Positions 1 to 6,325 of a stretch of DNA of 10,198 nt are shown in pieces. Under the pieces are notes generated by a model. It was not told the origin of the DNA. It saw only the letters and a list, made by a program, of their open reading frames with translations, and searched no databases. The translations under genes and the position numbers were made by a program. Origin of the DNA: Parvularculaceae bacterium UBA4496 (GTDB lineage Bacteria; Pseudomonadota; Alphaproteobacteria; Caulobacterales; Parvularculaceae); assembly GCA_002388885.1 (NCBI GenBank), contig DGNI01000005.1, positions 41,285-51,482 on the forward strand. Direction: 5' to 3'. Every line of letters starts with the position of its first letter. The stretch's first letter is position 1.

Positions 1-1623
1 AGCAGCGTCATCCATTGAACATAATGTGATGTTCAGTGGATCGTTTGCGCCGCCCAGACGGAAGCCTTTTGAGGCTTGCGCATTCAATGTCATCGTATCG
101 CTTACGTCATAGCTCAAGAGGAAGCGTGGTGCGAAGCCATCCGATTTCGTTGTGTCGGCCTGATTGTCTCCGTTGGAGAACAGGCCGCCTGAGGTAAAGG
201 TGCGATCCTCGGAGAAATCATAGTATCGCACCCCGCCTGTAGCGTGCAGCCGGTCGGTAATATCCAACGTCGCTTCCGTGAAAACGGCAAACTGTTCAAG
301 GTCGTACGGAAGATCAGCGTTGTAGGGCGAGTCCGGTCCAAATCCGTTTGCCACCATCGCCGATGTCCCGGCGCCCAAAACCATATCAGTCACGGCGTCG
401 TAGCCCGGTGTAGGCAATCGCTGAGAATAAAGGCGTTCCGTGTCGGAATAGAAGATGCCGATCAGCCAGTTAAACGGGCCGTCGCCATTTGAGGCGAGGC
501 GCGCTTCCTGCGTGAACTGCTCCACTGCCGTCGTATCGCGGAGATTGGACGGTATCAGCACCGCAGAGTCGGGATAGCCCAAGTCCACCGATACCGAGCC
601 GGTCAGCGCGCTCGCATCACGGCTGACCAGGATATCGCGATCTGTATAACTGGTTACCGATGTAAAATCGACGGGACCAAGGCCAATTTCAATCGTTCCA
701 TCGGCGATCAGGATTTCATCTTCGAATGCTTCATCAAGCAACAGATATTGCTGGCGCTCGCCAAGCTGGATCGGCGCACGCGTCGTTGTGAAAGGGTTGG
801 CGAAGAGGTTGAAAGCTTCCTGGCGGTTAAAGCCATTAGTTTCGATGTCCTGATAGATTACCCGCGGCGTTATGACGATGTCCGGCGTAACTTCCCAGCG
901 CAGCGCGACGCGTCCGCCAAGCCTGTGGCCGTTATTCACATCATTATCTTCGCCAGTCTCACCTTCTTTTAACGCATCGATATAACCGCCATATTCCGTA
1001 TAGCCACCGACAATACGAAGCGCAGCAGTTTCGCCGATCGGGAAGTTGACGACGCCTTTGCCGTGGCCGCCAACACCGCCGCCGTCAATCACATTGAAGT
1101 TGCCTTCAACCATGCCTTCGAATTCGCCAACCTTTGGCTGGTTGGTGATGTACCGAATGGTGCCGCCGATGGAACCGGACCCGAACAGCGTCCCTTGCGG
1201 TCCTCGCAGGGTTTCAACGCGGTTGAGGTCAAAAAGATCAAGATCGGGCGTAAACAAAGACAGGGAAATCACGGATTCATCGAGATAGACGCCGACCTGT
1301 TCCTTGACGCCTGGCTGGTCTCGAATGATCTGGCCCGCGGAAACGCCGCGAATGGCGACCTGGCTCTGTCCAGGCCCGAGATTTTGAATAATCAGGCCGG
1401 CGACATTGCGTGAAAGGTCTTCGAGATTTTGCGATCCGGTTTTCTGGATATCTTCCTGGGTTTGGGCATTGATCGAAAACGGAACGTCCTGAATGGCCTG
1501 TTCGCGTTTTGTAGCGGTTACGACGATCCGGTCGCGGTCGTCATCTTGCGCGAGACTGACACCCGGCATTACGACCAACGCAGATACAGATGCGAATAGC
1601 GCACCCTTGCTAAAGCGGCTCAT
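1..1623 (-). CDS. TonB-dependent outer-membrane receptor, C-terminus outside window
   Basis: Reading the minus strand from the ATG at 1623 gives 541 codons without a stop, running off the window edge. The start is supported by a strong Shine-Dalgarno GGGAGGA (1627-1633) four bases upstream. Residues 1-25 look like a signal peptide ending SLA before QDD. A TonB-box-like stretch, DRIVVTATKR, follows at 31-40. A plug domain covers roughly 45-160 and includes the hallmark LRGPQGTLFGSG at 139-150 and IGGTIRY at 152-158. The remainder reads as outer-membrane barrel strands, ending with SKGFRLGG near the edge. Family members are usually 700-900 residues, so about a third is probably missing. The family imports siderophores, cobalamin, sugars or other large nutrients using energy from TonB-ExbBD. 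The substrate cannot be read from the sequence, though an upstream LacI-type operator hints at a carbohydrate. Family assignment is firm; substrate is unknown. Confidence 0.95.
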   Translation of the reverse strand, partial: MSRFSKGALFASVSALVVMPGVSLAQDDDRDRIVVTATKREQAIQDVPFSINAQTQEDIQKTGSQNLEDLSRNVAGLIIQNLGPGQSQVAIRGVSAGQIIRDQPGVKEQVGVYLDESVISLSLFTPDLDLFDLNRVETLRGPQGTLFGSGSIGGTIRYITNQPKVGEFEGMVEGNFNVIDGGGVGGHGKGVVNFPIGETAALRIVGGYTEYGGYIDALKEGETGEDNDVNNGHRLGGRVALRWEVTPDIVITPRVIYQDIETNGFNRQEAFNLFANPFTTTRAPIQLGERQQYLLLDEAFEDEILIADGTIEIGLGPVDFTSVTSYTDRDILVSRDASALTGSVSVDLGYPDSAVLIPSNLRDTTAVEQFTQEARLASNGDGPFNWLIGIFYSDTERLYSQRLPTPGYDAVTDMVLGAGTSAMVANGFGPDSPYNADLPYDLEQFAVFTEATLDITDRLHATGGVRYYDFSEDRTFTSGGLFSNGDNQADTTKSDGFAPRFLLSYDVSDTMTLNAQASKGFRLGGANDPLNITLCSMDDAA

Positions 1624-1642
1624 AATTCCTCCCGAAGTTATG

Positions 1643-1671
1643 GTTATAGAATGCAGTGTGAATGACGTCGC
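1643..1671 (-). promoter_or_regulatory. candidate promoter for the TonB-dependent receptor
   Basis: On the minus strand, a -10-like TATAAC (1643-1648, five of six bases matching consensus) lies 17 bases downstream of GCGACG (1666-1671), which matches the -35 consensus at only three positions. Transcription would begin about a dozen bases before the Shine-Dalgarno, giving a short leader. The weak -35 makes this tentative. A second -10-like hexamer, TATAAG, lies further upstream inside the operator-like palindrome. Confidence 0.25.
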
Positions 1672-1728
1672 ATCTTCACGCAATCACGACTGTCAGCTCC
1701 AAAGCGGGTTTATGCAGAAAAAAAATTC

Positions 1729-1742
1729 TGAAAGCGCTTATA
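1729..1742. promoter_or_regulatory. candidate LacI-family operator upstream of the receptor
   Basis: The 14 bases TGAAAGCGCTTATA contain the perfect 8-bp palindrome AAGCGCTT (1732-1739). They match the symmetric LacI/GalR-family consensus TGAAAGCGCTTTCA at 12 of 14 positions. The centre lies about 112 bases upstream of the receptor start codon. On the minus strand the site overlaps a -10-like TATAAG. LacI-type repressors that control sugar-uptake TonB receptors are known in Caulobacter and Xanthomonas. That this site is used here is inference; no regulator gene is in the window. Confidence 0.35.
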
Positions 1743-1819
1743 CTGTTGCGAAAAAGTTACGCTCATATTGCGGTAATTTTAGAAACTCTCATGTGAGTGA
1801 CGCTTAGTAATAATTCACA

Positions 1820-1834
1820 AGCGCGTTTTGCGCT
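1820..1834 (-). terminator. weak hairpin after rnd, possible terminator
   Basis: Ten bases past the rnd stop codon the minus strand reads AGCGC, a five-base loop, then GCGCT, a perfect 5-bp stem. It is followed by TGTGAATTATTAC and no real T-tract, so it is a poor intrinsic terminator. It may only slow polymerase or protect the 3' end. The rest of 1624-1843 holds the receptor's promoter region and a second short dyad, CAGAA/TTCTG around an A-run at 1715-1730; no gene is seen. Confidence 0.25.
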
Positions 1835-1843
1835 GCAAATAGT

Positions 1844-2989
1844 TCAGACTTCGATGAGCTCGACTGAAGCCCCTTTGAGCTTCAGGGCGATCTCACCATT
1901 CTTCAATCGGAGCGCCGGTTCTCCAAAAATTTCTCGGCGCCATCCCGTCAGCGCGGGGACATCAGCTTTGTCGTTCCGCACAATCGCCTCGAGGTCTGCG
2001 CTCGAAGCGATCAGTTTCGGCGCTACGTGATACGCCTCGCACTGGCGTTTCAGAAGAACCTTCAAAAGTTCAAGGACATCGGCTGAAACTTTTTCACGCT
2101 CGGGTTTGTCGACCTTGGGAACCTGATCTTTCGGCAGATTCAGCCCTTCTTCGATCGCATTCAGGATTGCGCCCCCGGAACGGGAACGCTCAAAGCCGCT
2201 CGGAATGGAGCGCGCGCGCCCTAATCCTTTCGCATCCTTCGGTTGAAGGCGCGCCAGCTCGTAGATAGACTCGTCTTTCAGGATGCGGCTGCGTGGAATG
2301 TCTTTTGTCTGCGCTTCATGCTCGCGCCATTCAGCCAGCTTCAGGACGGCGCCCATTTCCTTGGGGCGCACGCCCTTCAGCTTCAGTCTCTTCCACGCGT
2401 TTTCAGGTTTTACATGATAGAGGTCGCCATCATTGAGCGCATCCATTTCCTCTTCGACCCAATGCATGCGTTCGCGCTTTTCAAGCGAGTTTTTGAGAAT
2501 TGGAAAGGCATCGCGCAAATGAGTTACGTCAGAAAGGGCGTAGGAAAGCTGCGCTTCTGTCAGCGGGCGTCTCGACCAGTCCGTAAATCGTGAGCCTTTG
2601 TCGATCTTTGCTTTCAGCAGGGAACGCATGAGCGGCTCGTACCCGATCTGGTCGCCGAAGCCGCAGGCCATGGCGGCGATCTGCGTATCGAAGAGCGGGC
2701 CGGGAACCTCTCCGAGCAATTTGTAGAATATCTCAAGATCCTGCCGGGCGGCGTGAAAAACCTTCACCACCTTATTGTCGTTCAGAACATCGAGAAAGGG
2801 AGAAAGGTCGAGACCATCGGCGAGCGGGTCGATGATCGCTTCCTCATCGCCGCCCGCCGCCTGGATCAGGCAAAGGATAGGCCAGTAGGTTTTCTCCCGC
2901 ATGAATTCCGTATCGACGGCGATGAAAGGCTGCTTGCGTAGCGCTTTGGCGAATTTCTGGAGTTCGTTACTGGTGGTGATTACCTGCAT
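1844..2989 (-). CDS. rnd: ribonuclease D
   Basis: A 3'-to-5' exoribonuclease of the DEDD superfamily that trims the 3' ends of tRNA precursors and other small RNAs in the cytoplasm. The exonuclease domain covers about residues 1-170. The metal-binding residues are visible: D26 and E28 (VDTEF, Exo I), D84 (HAARQDLEIF, Exo II), Y150 and D154 (YALSDV, Exo III, DEDDy type). An HRDC domain follows at roughly 200-280. The protein is 381 residues from this start, against 375 in E. coli. I chose ATG 2989 (MQVITT) because family members begin just before this ITT..L segment. The longer reading frame opens at a TTG at 3046, inside the T-tract of the sppA terminator, which cannot be the real start; ATG 3034 is a less likely alternative. 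No strong Shine-Dalgarno precedes 2989. The gene lies behind sppA on the same strand but is separated from it by a terminator. Confidence 0.95.
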   Translation of the reverse strand: MQVITTSNELQKFAKALRKQPFIAVDTEFMREKTYWPILCLIQAAGGDEEAIIDPLADGLDLSPFLDVLNDNKVVKVFHAARQDLEIFYKLLGEVPGPLFDTQIAAMACGFGDQIGYEPLMRSLLKAKIDKGSRFTDWSRRPLTEAQLSYALSDVTHLRDAFPILKNSLEKRERMHWVEEEMDALNDGDLYHVKPENAWKRLKLKGVRPKEMGAVLKLAEWREHEAQTKDIPRSRILKDESIYELARLQPKDAKGLGRARSIPSGFERSRSGGAILNAIEEGLNLPKDQVPKVDKPEREKVSADVLELLKVLLKRQCEAYHVAPKLIASSADLEAIVRNDKADVPALTGWRREIFGEPALRLKNGEIALKLKGASVELIEV

Positions 2990-2999
2990 GACGGGCGCT

Positions 3000-3027
3000 T
3001 CTATCCCACGCTGGACAGTGGAAACAA
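3000..3027 (-). promoter_or_regulatory. possible rnd promoter
   Basis: Because a strong terminator closes the sppA transcript, rnd should need its own promoter in the 55 bases before its start. The best match on the minus strand is TTGTTT (3022-3027), a 16-base gap, then GATAGA (3000-3005), which matches the -10 consensus at three of six positions. A small hairpin GCGGC/GCCGC (3028-3044) lies between the terminator and this site. The assignment is weak; it would give a nearly leaderless message. Confidence 0.2.
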
Positions 3028-3044
3028 GCGGCATTTCGCGCCGC

Positions 3045-3074
3045 AAAAAAATCCGCGCCCAAAAGGGCGCGGAT
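3045..3074 (-). terminator. intrinsic terminator of sppA
   Basis: The minus strand carries a perfect 10-bp GC-rich stem, ATCCGCGCCC with GGGCGCGGAT, closed by a TTTT loop and followed at once by a run of T. It begins 45 bases after the sppA stop codon. This is a textbook rho-independent terminator and it argues that sppA and rnd are not a simple operon. Because the downstream strand of the stem is preceded by AAAAAGCC rather than an A-tract, activity in the opposite direction is not expected. Confidence 0.92.
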
Positions 3075-3119
3075 CAGGCTTTTTACTGGCGGCGTTCGCC
3101 CGTATATCGGCGAAAATCC

Positions 3120-4220
3120 CTAGAATCCGCAGAGATTCGCCAGGTTTTGCGCCGTCATAGCGACCGGTCCGGTCGTCAATTCGGTGCAGATTGCCGTATT
3201 TTTGGCCGCTTCGGCTCGGCCGCCGCTGATTGCGGCAAGGCTCGCACCGAACATTTTTTCGAACGGGCTTTTCTCGACCGCTGGTGGTGAGACCAGTTTC
3301 CAGTCATTTCCTTCAGCGCCGATCTCTCCGGCGATAAAGCTGAGTGTTTCCTGATAGGTCTTTGTATCGTCGATATAGCCGTAGGATTGCGCGAGGTCAT
3401 TGGCGTAGATCATGGCGCCGTGCTGTTCGATCAGCGCGGTGCGGTCCATCGGACGCAGCGCCGTTACGTGATCGAGGAACTTTTCGTAAAACTCCTCAGC
3501 CGAAGACTCGAGTAAGGACTTCTCCCGCTCCGACATTGGCCGGAACGGGTTGCCAAGGTCCTTGCCTTCACTCGCCGCAATGAGCGTGGATTTGATGCCG
3601 CCGCGCGTCGTGATGCCCGTACCGAAAAGGCCCCCATCGATCGCGACCGGATCCTCGAAATAGAGGAAGTTGCCAAAGATCACGCCGACGCTACCGATCA
3701 GGCTTCCATAGTCCGCGAAAATCTGGTCCGCCGCAGCCGTGGACCAGACGCCGCCCGAGGCGGAAAATGAATCTACATAGGCGATGACTGGCTTGCCGGC
3801 TTCCTTGACGGCGAGCACGCCTTCATGGATCGCGTGACTGCCGACGATCGATCCGCCTGGCGTCGTGACGAACAGCATTACCGCTTTGATGTCTTCATCT
3901 TTCGCAGCTTTCAGAAGCTGTTCCTTGACCTCGTAGCCATAAGTCACGGACTGAATGCTGGAGAAAAAGCTGGTGTCTTCTTGCGGCGCGTGGGTCAGGA
4001 TCGGGCCGATAATATCAACGCGCAGGATCGCATTTTCACTGCTTTTTTCGCCATAGAGCGTCTTTGAAATAGGCGCCTTCGCGACGGATTGTCCGCCTGA
4101 ACCGGCCCCTGCGACTGCGGCCACACCGCAGGACACGAGCCCGATTATCAGAATTCCCCCTACGATCATCTTGATGACCATACGGAACAGGTCAGGTAGT
4201 AGTGGCGGCCTCTCAGCCAT
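3120..4220 (-). CDS. sppA: signal peptide peptidase SppA-type serine protease (S49)
   Basis: A membrane-anchored S49 peptidase, a family that degrades signal peptides left after secretion and has other envelope roles. ATG 4220 (MAERPP) is chosen because GGAGGG sits five to six bases upstream; two in-frame ATGs at 4232 and 4241 lie in or before that site. The protein is 366 residues, the short single-domain type. One hydrophobic anchor covers about 15-36. The S49 core includes TTPGGS (119-124), the nucleophile S155 in FSASGG, and GSVGV (176-180). The general-base lysine is probably K210 in GGIKST, by analogy with Ser-Lys spacing in B. subtilis SppA; K220 in EGKD is an alternative. Odd points are a lipobox-like LVSC at 28-31 inside the anchor and two cysteines, C345 and C364, near the C-terminus. 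It is divergent from aspS and closed by its own terminator. Confidence 0.92.
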   Translation of the reverse strand: MAERPPLLPDLFRMVIKMIVGGILIIGLVSCGVAAVAGAGSGGQSVAKAPISKTLYGEKSSENAILRVDIIGPILTHAPQEDTSFFSSIQSVTYGYEVKEQLLKAAKDEDIKAVMLFVTTPGGSIVGSHAIHEGVLAVKEAGKPVIAYVDSFSASGGVWSTAAADQIFADYGSLIGSVGVIFGNFLYFEDPVAIDGGLFGTGITTRGGIKSTLIAASEGKDLGNPFRPMSEREKSLLESSAEEFYEKFLDHVTALRPMDRTALIEQHGAMIYANDLAQSYGYIDDTKTYQETLSFIAGEIGAEGNDWKLVSPPAVEKSPFEKMFGASLAAISGGRAEAAKNTAICTELTTGPVAMTAQNLANLCGF

Positions 4221-4279
4221 ATCGCCCTCCATCAGTTGCAACAGCTATGGTTCCGGACAGGTAGGAAGCGGCGTTCGAA

Positions 4280-4310
4280 ATGTAAAGGGTATTTGACATA
4301 TATTTTACAT
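4280..4310. promoter_or_regulatory. inverted repeat in the sppA-aspS divergent region
   Basis: ATGTAAA (4280-4286) and its exact reverse complement TTTACAT (4304-4310) flank a 17-base AT-rich centre that contains a consensus-like TTGACA (4293-4298). The segment is markedly more AT-rich than its surroundings and lies between the divergent starts of sppA and aspS. It could be a regulator site or simply promoter sequence. No good -10 lies 16-18 bases after this TTGACA on the plus strand, and no strong promoter pair is seen on the minus strand, so the sppA promoter is not placed. Confidence 0.35.
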
Positions 4311-4344
4311 GAATTTTCCGCCGTTGAGCCAGTCCGGCCCGGCC

Positions 4345-4350
4345 TTGACA
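4345..4350 (+). promoter_or_regulatory. candidate -35 element of the aspS promoter
   Basis: A perfect TTGACA lies 53 bases before the aspS start codon. The -10 region 16-18 bases downstream (about 4367-4374, CCACTCCG) is a poor match, so the assignment rests on the -35 and position alone. Many alphaproteobacterial promoters do have a weakly conserved -10. Transcription from here would leave a leader of roughly 20-25 bases that includes the aspS Shine-Dalgarno GAGGGG (4392-4397). Confidence 0.3.
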
Positions 4351-4402
4351 TTGCATTGCAGCGTTGCCACTCCGGCGCGATCAAAATTCTCGAGGGGATC
4401 CC

Positions 4403-6202
4403 ATGCACGCCTATCGCACGCATCATTGCGGCCAGTTACGCAAATCCGAGGTTGGCGAGACTGTCCGCCTGTCCGGCTGGGTGCACCGCAAGCGCGACCA
4501 TGGCGGTCTGCTCTTTATCGATTTGAGAGATCATTACGGGCTCACTCAGCTGGTGGTTGAACCTGAGGCGCCGTTTTTTGCCGAGGTTGAGCGCGTACGC
4601 CAGGAAAGCGTCATCAAAGTCGATGGCCGCGTGGTCGCCCGTGATGCGGACGTCGTGAACCCGAACCTGCCGACGGGGGAAGTTGAAGTGCGCATCGACG
4701 CGTTTGAAGTGATGTCTGCAGCCGATGACCTGCCGCTGCCGGTATTCGGCGAGCCCGATTACCCGGAAGACATCCGCATGCGTCATCGTTATCTCGACCT
4801 GCGCCGCGAGACCTTGCACCAGAACATCATGTTGCGTTCCAAAGTGATCGGCGAAATTCGCCGGGGCATGGAAGACAAAGGCTTTACGGATTTCCAGACG
4901 CCGATTTTGACGGCGTCATCGCCAGAAGGCGCGCGTGACTTCCTGGTGCCGTCGCGTTTGCATCCGGGCAAGTTCTATGCGCTTCCGCAAGCGCCGCAGA
5001 TTTTCAAACAGCTGATCATGGTGTCGGGTTTCGACCGCTACTATCAGATTGCGCCGTGTTTCCGAGACGAAGATGCGCGCGCTGATCGTTCGGCTGGCGA
5101 GTTCTATCAGCTCGATCTGGAAATGAGCTTTGTCGAGCGTCAGGACGTTTTCGATGCGGTGGGCCCGGTCGTTGAACAGACATTTGCGAAATTCGCCGGA
5201 AAACGATCCGTCACCAAATATCCGTTCCCGCTGATTGCCTATGACGAGGCGATGCTGAAATACGGCACCGACAAGCCGGATTTACGCTGTCCCATCGAGA
5301 TGCAGATCGTATCCGATCATTTCCGTGGTTCGGGTTTCAAGATCTTTGCGCAAATTCTCGACGCCGACCCGCAGAACGAAATCCGCGCTATCCCGGCGCC
5401 CGGCGGCGGCTCACGCGCATTCTGCGACCGCATGAATTCTTTCGCCCAGAAAGAAGGCCTGCCGGGCATGGGCTACATGATCTTCGATGAAAACGAAGCG
5501 AAAGGTCCGCTGGCGAAAAACATCGGCCCCGAACGCTCGGAAGCAGTACGCGCGCAGCTCGGCCTGAAAGCCGGCGATGCAGCGTTCTTCCTTGCCGGCA
5601 AGCCGGCCGACTTTGTCGCCGTTGCGGCCAAGGCGCGCGTCGTTATCGGCGAAGAACTTGAGCTTACAAACAAGGATGCGTTCGAGCTCGCCTGGATCGT
5701 CGACTTCCCCATGTATGAGTGGGACGAGGAACACAAGAAAGTCGAATTCGGCCACAACCCGTTCTCCATGCCGCAGGGCGGGCTTGAAGCGCTTGAAGCG
5801 GCGAATACTGACGACGAACGGCTCGCCATAAAGGCTTATCAATACGACATCGTCTGCAACGGCTATGAGCTTGGATCGGGCGCGATCCGAAACCACCGTC
5901 CGGACATCATGTACAAGGCCTTCGATATTGCCGGTTACGGCAAGGACGTTGTTGAAGACAAATTCGGCGGCATGCTGAACGCGTTCAAATACGGCGCCCC
6001 GCCGCATGGCGGTTGCGCGCTGGGTATCGAGCGGATTGTCATGCTGCTTTGCGAACAGGAAAACATTCGCGAAGTGACGATGTTCCCCATGAACCAGCAG
6101 GCGGAAGATTTGCTGCTGCACGCGCCCATCGAAGCGTCGGACCAGCAGCTGAAAGACGTGCATATCCGGGTCGTCATGCCGATCACAGAAAAGAAAGACT
6201 GA
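4403..6202 (+). CDS. aspS: aspartyl-tRNA synthetase, probably non-discriminating
   Basis: Cytoplasmic class IIb synthetase that charges aspartate onto tRNA(Asp). The start ATG 4403 ([13 protein letters not shown]) fits the family and has GAGGGG five bases before it; a TTG 39 bases upstream in frame has no such support. Length is 599 residues, normal for the bacterial type. An OB-fold anticodon-binding domain covers about 1-110, the catalytic core 130-560, and the bacterial GAD insertion about 290-420. Motif 1 is GFTDFQTP (160-167), motif 2 [10 protein letters not shown] (220-229) followed by EFYQLDLE, and motif 3 GIERI (541-545) with R544. H33 in KRDHGG corresponds to the histidine that marks relaxed AspRS enzymes, as in Pseudomonas aeruginosa, which also make Asp-tRNA(Asn) for the GatCAB amidotransferase. 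Relaxed specificity is therefore likely but inferred. Whether the gene downstream is co-transcribed is unclear because a palindrome cluster lies between. Confidence 0.97.
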   Translation: MHAYRTHHCGQLRKSEVGETVRLSGWVHRKRDHGGLLFIDLRDHYGLTQLVVEPEAPFFAEVERVRQESVIKVDGRVVARDADVVNPNLPTGEVEVRIDAFEVMSAADDLPLPVFGEPDYPEDIRMRHRYLDLRRETLHQNIMLRSKVIGEIRRGMEDKGFTDFQTPILTASSPEGARDFLVPSRLHPGKFYALPQAPQIFKQLIMVSGFDRYYQIAPCFRDEDARADRSAGEFYQLDLEMSFVERQDVFDAVGPVVEQTFAKFAGKRSVTKYPFPLIAYDEAMLKYGTDKPDLRCPIEMQIVSDHFRGSGFKIFAQILDADPQNEIRAIPAPGGGSRAFCDRMNSFAQKEGLPGMGYMIFDENEAKGPLAKNIGPERSEAVRAQLGLKAGDAAFFLAGKPADFVAVAAKARVVIGEELELTNKDAFELAWIVDFPMYEWDEEHKKVEFGHNPFSMPQGGLEALEAANTDDERLAIKAYQYDIVCNGYELGSGAIRNHRPDIMYKAFDIAGYGKDVVEDKFGGMLNAFKYGAPPHGGCALGIERIVMLLCEQENIREVTMFPMNQQAEDLLLHAPIEASDQQLKDVHIRVVMPITEKKD

Positions 6203-6215
6203 CAACGTCATCTTT

Positions 6216-6310
6216 CCTCCCCAGCTTGCGGGGGAGGTGTCAGCGAAGTTGACGGAGGGGGATGGCCCCCATCCTCCGTTACGCGGGTACTTCCCCCGTA
6301 AACGGGGGAA
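6216..6310. repeat. extragenic palindrome cluster (REP-like, four hairpins)
   Basis: Nearly the whole gap between aspS and the carboxypeptidase is made of dyads. The first is CCTCCCC/GGGGAGG (6216-6222 with 6231-6237). The second is GTCA/TGAC (6239-6242 with 6250-6253). The third is CGGA/TCCG plus GGATGG/CCATCC (6253-6278, with a three-base bulge). The fourth is TTCCCCCGT/ACGGGGGAA (6291-6299 with 6302-6310), a perfect 9-bp stem. Similar modules, a C-run/G-run hairpin followed by GTCAGCG..GACGGAGGGGG, are scattered between genes in many alphaproteobacterial genomes. No second copy lies in this window, so repeat status is from recall. The first hairpin has no T-tract and is not a clear terminator. 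The last one ends five bases before the purine-rich ribosome binding region AAAGGAAG of the next gene. Confidence 0.7.
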
Positions 6311-6325
6311 GAGAAAGGAAGACCG

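Noticed and set aside
1063..1413. Plus-strand open frames of 70-116 codons at 244-1413 that could suggest small genes on the + strand.
   Set aside because: The minus strand here encodes a continuous TonB-dependent receptor with clear family motifs; the plus-strand frames are its shadows.
2901..3290. A 129-codon plus-strand frame across the rnd start, the terminator and the sppA 3' end.
   Set aside because: It spans a strong terminator hairpin and two genes on the other strand, with no conserved features.
4293..4298. TTGACA as the -35 of an aspS or sppA promoter.
   Set aside because: No acceptable -10 hexamer lies 16-18 bases downstream, so it was kept only as part of the inverted repeat.
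6216..6237. The first hairpin after aspS as an intrinsic terminator.
   Set aside because: The stem is followed by TGTCAGCG with no T-tract; it fits better as part of the palindrome cluster.
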